From Polytrichum commune (Eukaryota > Streptophyta > Polytrichopsida > Polytrichales > Polytrichaceae), in assembly GCA_950295325.1 (NCBI GenBank), contig OX485803.1:21020001-21084000 (forward strand): a DNA stretch of 64,000 nt, given 5' to 3'. Below are positions 56,203 through 64,000 of this stretch, piece by piece; positions within the stretch are counted from its first letter, which is position 1, and the number at the start of each line of letters is the position of its first letter. The notes under the pieces are model-generated. The model had not been told where the DNA came from, ran no database searches, and saw only the letters and a list, made by a program, of their open reading frames with translations. A program made the translations under genes and the position numbers.

Positions 56203-57003
56203 CTCACCCCCACCAAACGGAGTCGATGCCCTCATCGACTATACTCGTAGTCGGCACACCAATTCTCAAGTTGCCATCCTCTATGGTGCGGCATTGTGTT
56301 TACCTTAGGGCGCGACCCCCACAATGCATCTTCAAATTTGGCATAGTCCCAAAGGTGTCGTTCCTAGGTGGTCCGTTAGCGACCTTGGATCTCTCATCCA
56401 AGGACCTAACCTATACTAGACCCACCTACTTTGAGACTCACTTGGGTTGCCCCTCCTTTGGGGCCTCCCCCGTTAGGCTCCACTAGCCTAACATGACACA
56501 TCTAGGCGAGACCTCAACGCTTCCACTAAGTTGTCTCGGTTGCAACTCCGAGATGGCTTTCCATTGTTAAGCCACGCCTCGATCGCACGGGGGTGATGCC
56601 AAGTCCCGCCCGACTCGGTTCCCACTTTGCTCTTTCGAGACATGGGTTCATGACTCCCATGCGCCAACTCTCGTTAGCTCGTGGGTAGCACTTTTATGAG
56701 CACGCGCCATCACCTTGTCCCCGCCCGGACAAACCCACAACTAAGAAGTTTCTTGGTTTTATCCAAGGCCCCTCCAAGCCATGGCCCCAATTACTCGGCT
56801 TACCCAACCTAGTTTGGCATGTCTATTCCCCCTCTTCCATTAACCAAGCACAAGTACAAGACTAGGACCTCATCTCATACTTTTCTCTTTGCACCACTAA
56901 AGTTTGGACTTTATTCCTTCAAGCCAAAGAACAAATACATGCTGTGGAGTAATTAGCCTCGAAGCTAAGTGTGCTACTAGCGTCTCTCCCCCACTAAAGG
57001 AGA

Positions 57004-60000
57004 TTGATGTCCTCATCAATGCCTACGCTTCATTTCATTGGAGTGTCTAGCCTTAGTTTCTTCAAAGTGCTTTACCAATTCCTTGCCGTTCATCATGTCT
57101 CTTGCCGCTACCCAAACGGCTTCTTTCTCATGGTATCCTCACCATTTCACCAAGTACTTCTTTGTACATTTTCTTTCATTTTTACTTGGGCTTCCTACAC
57201 TTGAGGATGCCCTCCTACCTCATGTTCCAAATGACGTCCACAAGGTGGGGAGGTGGCCTAATCACTTGTTTGTGATCGGGCCACAAGGTGTCGTCCTTAA
57301 ATCGTTTTAGGAATGAGACATGAAATGTGGGATGCACTTTGATCTTGGGCGGTAATTCCAACTTATATATGTCCTTGAACACTTGTTCCACAATGGAAAA
57401 CGGAGCTCCAATTTTGGACATGAACTTTGGAGTGAGGCCTTCCGGCTAGGTGAAGTTGTTCACATTCAACAACACCTTCTGGCCCACCTCATTCTCCACT
57501 TCGCGTCTTCCGGCATTGACTTGCACTCCGTAGCACCTTCGGGCTTTCTCCACCAACAACTTGGTCATCTCCAAGACTTGTTTACCATCCTTGGCCAAAT
57601 CCTCACCATCTTGGTTAAACTCTAGTGTTCAATGTGCCCCCTCGAGAGCTAGGTTAATAGGTTGGAGCGCATCCACTCCATAAGCCACCACGAAAGACCA
57701 CCCCTTGGTAGTCAAGTGCGTGGCTATATTGCAATTACACTCCGCTCGACCCACATAGTCCACCCAATCTCCTTGGTCCGCCCCCACCAAGTTCCTCAAG
57801 TATTGCTTCAAGACTCCATTCACACGTTCCGTTTTCCCATCCATTTGGGAATGCAAGGCCGTGCTAAACTTTAGTTTCATTCCGACCTCCTTAGAGAAAT
57901 GCATTGAAAATGCACTTGTGAAATTTGGATCTTGATCCCACACAATCACTTTTGGCAACCCGTGGTGCCTCAACCATCATTTGAGAAAAGGCTATGCGGT
58001 CTCCAACGCGGTGGCGGTTCCCACAATCGGCACCATGTGTGCCAACTTGGCAAACCGCTCTACCATCAACAAGATGGTATCATACCCATGTGTCTCCGGC
58101 AAACTTGTGATCGAATCCATGCACATAGTATGCCATGGCGCCGACGGGATAGGCAACGGTTGCAAGAAACCGCCTTGCTTTTGGTAAGAGGCTCGGTTCA
58201 CTTGGCACTTTATTCACGCCTTCACAAAGTGGGTTATATCCTCCTTTATGCACCGCCAATGGTACCTCCATGACACCATTCTATGGCGGTTTTTTCTTTC
58301 TCCTCTATGGCTGGCAATAGGACTATCACATTTTTCCTTCAAAACCGATAGCCTCAACTTGCCTTGAGGCACATACACCCGACTTTGCTTACACTTGAAC
58401 AATCCGTCCACCAACTTAACCTCTTTGAGCACCTTGCTCTTGCGAAGCTCACCTAAAAGCTTTTGTGCCTCGGGGTAGTTAATTTACCCCTCCCGTATCT
58501 TGCATCACAAGTTTCCTTTGCCGGCACACATTAGCCACAAGGTTTGGATGGTTCTCATTACTTGGAACTCATCCGGTCTACTTAGCGCATCCGGCACCAC
58601 ATTTCCATGGTCCGGTTTGTGGACCAAATCCACCTTCATAAGCGCCAAACTATCATGCCACCGCAATGACTTGGCGCTCACTTGTGCTTGTATACGTTAA
58701 AATACTTTTAGGACACATTGTCCATGTAGACCTTTGCTTTGTGCGACCCCAAATAATGTCGCCACATCTTCAAGCAATGCACTACGGCAAAGAAGTTCTT
58801 TGTCATGAGTTGGTTGTCTTCTTTGACAACCATCGAGCCTCAAGCCCCCATATGCAAAGGCCATCCATCTTACATTAACAATCCATCATTGGCAAAGTTA
58901 CTCGCCCCCGTATGCACCTCAAAAGGTTTGTCAAACTCCATGAACTTGAGCACGGGCGGTGAAGAAAACTTGCTCTTAAGCTCCCCAAAGACTTGGTGAC
59001 AAGGCTAGTCCCACTCTTGGGATAGCCATTTCTTTCACAAGTCGGACAAGGTCTTACAACTATCGAGCTTCATGCTCCCATGTGCAATGGCCATATTTTT
59101 TTTTTTACATCCACATCCGCCAAATAAAGTCTTTCGCCCCCATATGCACCTCAAAAGGTATGTCAAACTCCGCGAACTTGAGCACGGGCGGCGAAGAGAA
59201 CTTCGTCTTAAGCTCATCAATGGCTTGGTGGCACGGCTCATCCCACTCTTGGGATAGCCATTTCTTGCACAAGCCGGACAAGGTTCGACAACCATGGAGC
59301 TTAATGCTCTCATAAGCAATGGTCATCCATCTTGGATCAACATCCGCCAATGATAAAGTCCTTCGTCTCCATGTGCACCTCAAAATGCTTATGAAAACCC
59401 GGAAACTTAACCACATCTTGTGAAGAGAACTTGCTCTTGAGCTTTCCAAGGGCTTGGTGACAAGGCTCATCCCACTCTTGGGATAGCCATTTTCCTCAAT
59501 AAGTTGAATAAGGTCCTAGCAACCTTAGAAAACTCTCGAATGAAGTTGTGGTACTAATTGGCTAGGCCAACAAATGACCTAAGCCCTTTTGAATCAAGGG
59601 CCAATTCTCCTTTTGGATTGCCTTCACATTCTTCATGTTCGTCCACCAACTTCCTTTGTCACCACATGCCTCAAGAACTCAATTTCTTCTTGAGCAAAGT
59701 TGCAATTCACTTCTTGGCGGTAACATTTTGAGCAACACATTGGTGAATACATCCTTGTATCTCACCAACATCCCACAAGTATGGTTTGGGGGAGGCCCAT
59801 CCTTCCTAGCTTCCCCATGAGTTCCTTGGAGTTGCTTCAATTGAACCATGACCATTATGTTTACCATATTTCATTTGGTCCATTAAGACCAAATTCAACT
59901 TGGGTCCTCCTACCATAGGAGTCCTTGTCAATTTGAACCTCAATTCTTGGCCATTATGACACATCATAATGCACGGCAAGCACACCGGCTTGCACCTCAC

Positions 60001-60213
60001 ATCTATCATGTGAGTTTCAAAGAAGGCGGCCTTCACAATGACATGCATTTCATCTATTTCACATGGTGTGAAATTTTGACAAAATTCCAATGTCCCACAT
60101 TGAAAGGTTACATGCATCGCGGCCTCCTTTGTCTCATGCGGTTCGCCCTTTCCAAACCGCACCTTGGTGGGCTTCACCACTCTACCAATCGGCAAACCCC
60201 AACTCCCTTGTGA
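57004..60213 (-). pseudogene. Element E pol remnant
   Basis: From right to left: protease-side frame 60195-59806; RT start and palm-less junction ~59722-59680; thumb and connection ~59680-59500; RNase H start three times 59491-58800; integrase zinc finger 58432-58187 with a replaced ligand (EKCDSPIASHRGE); core 58201-57629 with amber at 57992-57994 and retained DQDPNF and TERVNG; barrel 57421-57215; chromodomain relic to ~57004. Several frames are broken, and the set of defects overlaps those of A, B and D. Confidence 0.85.
58800..59491 (-). repeat. 229-bp tandem repeat within pol, three units (element E)
   Basis: Unit starts, seen as GGATAGCCATT on the plus strand, end at 59491, 59262 and 59030 (steps 229 and 232). 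One unit fewer than in A, B and D. Confidence 0.85.
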
Positions 60214-60313
60214 GCTTTGGGGTCATGAAAGAGTCCATTGCCTCTTTGTCAACTCATGAGACATATCTCCGATTACTTGAGCCTCAAGGTATAAAAGACT
60301 TGGCCTTGGCTTA

Positions 60314-61226
60314 AGGCTATTAGCCTTGGCCACAATGCCATAGTCTAACATTCGGTCCACGGCAACAATATGTTTTGGCTTGGTCCGCAAAGCCAACTTT
60401 TAACATCCCGTCCGCGGCACAAATATGTTCTAGCTTGGTACCACCAATTCACATTGTAACATTCCGTCCGCGGCCCAAACATTATATGGATTAGTAGCAT
60501 AAAACCAACTTCTAACATTCCGCATACGGCACAAATATGATTTGGCTTGGTACCACAAAGCCACCTTCCACATTGTATCCGCGAAACGAGCATGATTTGC
60601 CTTGGTATAACGGCCACACTACTTATGCCCATTTCCTTGAGACCTCTTTCGGGTAAACCCACTTCATGGTGGTACGCCGTCGAATTTCTTTTTAGGACCA
60701 TCGACTTCAATGTTCTTCAAATCTTAAAGATTCCCGATACGTCCTCAAGAAGCTTTGGGGACTCGGACATGGAATTCACCACCCGCTTTTGAATTCCCAC
60801 CTAAAACGATGCATGTCTCACAAGGTCGTCCATTTTAGGTGTATCCTTCACTTGTGCGTTTGAATAGCGCACATAGGCCTTAAGAGGCCCCGGGTGCCTC
60901 ATTTGCACCAATTCCAACATCACCACCTTTTAAGCATTTCAAATTGGAATTTCAATCCAAAATTAATACCCTCCAAGGTTTAAGGTGCATTCGGTATTCT
61001 AGGCCCCAAATACTTTTGGAGGTTTGTGGGAGCCCTTTTCAAAGCACTCCTTCATTTTCCTTACCGAATCCACCTTAGTGCCCACCATTGTCATTAGAAC
61101 CAATGGTATGGTCAAACTCCACTTGCACATGATCCTTGTTCCAATTTAAGCCTCACAACCTTTTGGAAACCACGGGCTCATCATCACAACCTGCATTTTT
61201 TGATAGCCATGTTTCCCTCAAAGTGC
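60314..61226 (-). pseudogene. Element E gag remnant
   Basis: Close to the gag remnant of D in both sequence and decay. The longest frame (60710-60345) holds the CCGCGGACG-type near-repeats (four to five). No intact capsid frame. Confidence 0.65.
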
Positions 61227-61247
61227 GAGCTCAAAATTTGGAACCCT

Positions 61248-61259
61248 GCTCTGATACCA
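61248..61259 (-). other. Element E primer binding site
   Basis: Plus strand GCTCTGATACCA, reverse complement of TGGTATCAGAGC, adjacent to the 5' LTR. Confidence 0.9.
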
Positions 61260-61261
61260 AG

Positions 61262-62237
61262 TGTCGCAACCCTTGCTAGTCCCCCTTGACCATCTTGCCA
61301 ATTTTCAATTCTAGCAAAGGTTACGAGTCGCTAACCCTTCGCATTCCGCCATGCTAATGGATAGCTCCTCTTACCCCGGACCAATAGTTCATAGAAGGGG
61401 AACCAACCCTCCTACTTTGCTTTCGGGACTCACCCCTTAATCGGTAACCCATTTCTTTGATGTGGACTTCCATCCATGGAAGTCCAATCCTATGTTGATC
61501 ATCGCGTTGCCGGAGCAACACTACAACAACCCGAAGCATACTAGGCAACTATGGCCTCACAATAGGCCAAAGCCCATGGAGGCCTTGCCGTTCGGCCTCG
61601 GGTGGGTGAGGCCACACCACCTCACCCATATAAGCCTCTAGGACTTCACGTGGGGCCCCTACCCCACCGTCAACTAACCTCTTGTCTCTCTACCAAGAGT
61701 TGGGGCCAAGTGGACATTTTCCTTTAGCTGCTGGGCCTAGAACCCCCCCAGCAGCTTCAGACCATCATAACTTCCTTGTATGAAGTCTGATCATAACAAC
61801 CAACCACTCCATCCTCATCTACGCTTCACGTAGATGCCGATGGACTCCTCACTTGCCCCATTCAGGCAAGTAATGAGGAAGTTATGCCTGCTTGAACCTT
61901 GGCAGTCCCGGGAATCTCTCCCAGGCACTGCTGTACCAGGGCGCTGTCCCGGGACAGCGCCCCACTCAAATGGCCATAACTCCTAGCTCACACGTCAGAT
62001 TGAGGTGTTCTTGAGCATTCTAGAATCACCACGCCATGAGCTACGCATAGCTCGTGGCCTTACCCTAGTGCCTCCTAGTCTCCGTGGCTGGGAGGCGTTC
62101 CCAACGCCCGGGGCCCTCACCCACACTAGGATCACTTGGGCCCTCTCACCAACGGCGCCACAAGTCCCGGGTGTCACTCCGGGGTCCCCCTTGTGCCCAT
62201 GGTGTTTCGGGCACTCCTCATGGAGGGGTGCGCGACA
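61262..62237 (-). repeat. Element E 5' LTR
   Basis: 976 bp, followed by the ATGTG duplication and the resumption of element D's integrase core. Confidence 0.95.
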
Positions 62238-62242
62238 ATGTG

Positions 62243-63784
62243 GGTCGAGCGGAGTGTAATTGCAATGTAGCCACGCACTTGGCTACCAAGGGGTGGTCTT
62301 TGGTGGTGGCTTATGGGGTGGATGCCCTCCAACCTATTAACCTAGCTCTCGAGGGGGCACATTCAACACTAGAGTTCAACCAAGATGGTGAGGACTTGGC
62401 CAAGGATGGTAAACAAGTCTTGGAGATGACCAAGTTGTTGGTGGAGAAAGCCCGAAGGTGCTACGGAGTGCAAATCAATGCCGGAAGACGCGAAGTGGAG
62501 AATGAGGTGGGCCAAAAGGTGTTGTTGAATGTGAACAACTTCACTTAGCCGAAAGGCCTCACTCCAAAGTTCATGTCCAAAATTGGAGCTTTGTTTTCCA
62601 TTGTGGAACAAGTGTTCAAGGACATGTATAAGTTGGAATTACCGCCGGAGATCAAAGTGCATCCGACATTTCATGTCTCATTACGAAAGTCATTTTAGGA
62701 CGACACCTTGTGGCCCGATCACAAGGAAGTGATTAGGCCACGTCCCGACCTTGTGGAGGCCATTTGGAACATGAGGTAGGAGGGCACCCTCAAGTGTAGG
62801 AAGCCCAAGTGAAAAGGAAAGAAAACGTACAAAGGACTACTTGGTGAAATGGTGAGGATAGAATGAAGCCGTTTGGGTAGCGGCAAGAGACATAATGAAC
62901 GCCAAGGAATTGGTGAAGCACTTTGAAGAAACTAAGGCTAGACATTCCAATAAAATGAAGCGTAGGCATTGATGAGGACATCAATCTCCTTTAGTGCGGG
63001 AGAGACCCTAGTAGCGCACTTAGCTTCGAGGCTAATTACTCCACAACATGAACTTGTTCTTTGGCTTGAGGGAATAAAGTCCAAACTTTAGTGGTGCAAA
63101 GAGAAAAGTATGAGATGAGGTCCTAGTCTTGAGCTTCTGCTTGGTTAATGGAAGAGGGGGAATAGATATGCCAAACTAGGTTCGGTAAGCCGTGTAATTG
63201 GGGGCCATGGCTTGGAGGGGCCTTGGATAAAACCAAGAAACTTCTTAGTTGTGGGCTTGTCCGGGCGGGGGCAAGGTGATGGCGCGTGCTCATAAAAGTG
63301 CTACCCGCGAGCTAATGAGAGTTGGCACATGGGAGTCATGAACCCATGTCTCGAAAGAGCAAAGTGGGAACCGAGTCGGGCGGGACTTGGTATCACCCCC
63401 GTGCGATCGAGGCGTGGCGTAACAATGGAAAGTCATCTCGGAGTTGCAACCGAGACAACTTAGTGGAAGCGTTGAGGTCTCGCCTAGATGTGTCACGTTA
63501 GGCTAGTGGAGCCTAACGGGGGAGGCCCCAAAGGAGGGGCAACCCATGTGAGTCCCGAAGTAGGTGGGTCTAGTATAGGTTAGGTCCTTGGAGGAGTTCC
63601 AAGGTCGCTAACGGACCACCTAGTAACGACACCTTTGGGACCATGCCAAATTTGAAGATGCATTGTGGGGGTCGCGCCCTAAGGTAAACACAATGCCGCA
63701 CCATAGAGGATGGCAACTTGAGAATTGGTGTGCCGACTACGAGTATAGTCGATGAGGGCATCGACTCCGTTTGGTGGGGGTGAG
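62243..63784 (+). pseudogene. Element D pol end and 3' untranslated part
   Basis: Integrase C-terminal region (to a stop at ~62548), barrel, a chromodomain relic with stops (~62750-62970), the conserved untranslated stretch and the purine tract at 63773-63784. Confidence 0.85.
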
Positions 63785-64000
63785 TGTCGCGCACCTCTCC
63801 ATGAGGAGTGCCCGAAACACCATGGGCACAAGGGGGACCCCGGAGTGACACCCGGGACTTGTGGCGCCGTTGGTGAGAGGGCCCAAGTGATCCTAGTGTG
63901 GGTGAGGGCCCCGGGCGTTGGGAACGCCTCCCACCCACGAAGATTAGGAGGCACCAGGGTAAGGCCATGAGTTATGCGTAGCTCATGGCGTGGTGATTCT
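63785..64000 (+). repeat. Element D 3' LTR, cut by the window end
   Basis: First 216 bp of the LTR, starting TGTCGCGCACC, with the GAAGATTAGG variant also present in D's 5' LTR. Confidence 0.9.

Larger units (their letters stand above)
55227..62237 (-). mobile_element. Element E: complete, very young chromovirus copy nested in D
   Basis: 7,011 bp on the minus strand with 976-bp LTRs (55227-56202 and 61262-62237), primer site 61248-61259, purine tract 56203-56214 and TSD ATGTG (55222-55226, 62238-62242). I noticed only one difference between the LTRs (CCTGGGG/CCCGGGG). It shares the RT-palm loss and amber codon of A, B and D but has three rather than four RNase H-start units and more sequence divergence, so it represents a second sublineage. 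Confidence 0.95.
49680..64000 (+). mobile_element. Element D: chromovirus with nested insertions, running off the window
   Basis: 5'-truncated LTR (49680-50528), primer site, gag remnant, solo LTR insertion (51444-52416), pol remnant, complete reverse element E (55227-62237), rest of pol, purine tract GGTGGGGGTGAG (63773-63784) and the first 216 bp of the 3' LTR (from 63785). Both LTR pieces share the rare GAAGATTAGG variant, confirming they belong to one element. The first ~130 bp of the 5' LTR are missing at the junction with element C. Confidence 0.9.

Overview
The window looks like a repeat-rich stretch of a plant nuclear genome, probably a non-seed land plant (bryophyte, lycophyte or fern). 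The reasons are a plant-type AAACCCT telomeric motif, plant-style Ty3 chromoviruses primed by initiator-Met tRNA, a Tourist-like MITE, an intron-containing DUF7869-type gene and hAT and PIF/Harbinger relics. I cannot name the species. Nothing looks bacterial or organellar.

Layout. 1-6.4 kb: one long plus-strand open frame (1558-4260) cut by a single in-frame TAG. It encodes an unrecognised globular part and a coiled-coil part, and ends at a G-rich tract and an LTR-like TGTAGAGACA terminus followed by a TATA box and 53-bp tandem repeats. 6.5-18 kb: repeats and relics, including a 514-bp PIF/Harbinger-type MITE, a decayed HARBI1-like transposase, a truncated old LTR and several minisatellites. 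18.0-21.1 kb: an apparently intact two-exon minus-strand DUF7869-type gene with a DDE-like pattern. 21.3-40.6 kb: a hAT-dimerization-type coding region split by a 16.2-kb nest and flanked on both sides by the same two palindromic repeat arrays. 40.6-46.5 kb: satellites, including a 469-bp tandem pair that ends in telomeric repeats and a trimeric higher-order minisatellite. 46.5-64 kb: a second nest of the same retrotransposon family.

The dominant system is one Ty3/gypsy chromovirus family with ~970-bp LTRs (TGTCGC...GCGACA). Element A (22203-38421) sits in the hAT region with TSD TTTAG. It carries two reverse solo LTRs (TSDs GCAGG and TGAGT) and a complete copy B (28816-35946, TSD GGTGG). Element D (from ~49680 past the window end) carries a forward solo LTR (TSD GAATG) and a complete reverse copy E (55227-62237, TSD ATGTG). 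Element C (46466-~49680, minus) is a diverged, truncated relative and the only copy with an intact integrase-chromodomain frame.

A, B, D and E share the same defects: no RT palm, an amber codon at the same place in integrase, and a 229-bp tandem amplification at the RNase H start. B and E nevertheless have almost identical LTR pairs. The simplest reading is that a defective lineage spread recently by borrowing proteins from an intact relative such as C's lineage. The LTRs are full of short inverted repeats, one with a compensatory change in C, so RNA or DNA structure may be part of how these copies are recognised. Percent identities were not computed; all comparisons were made by eye.
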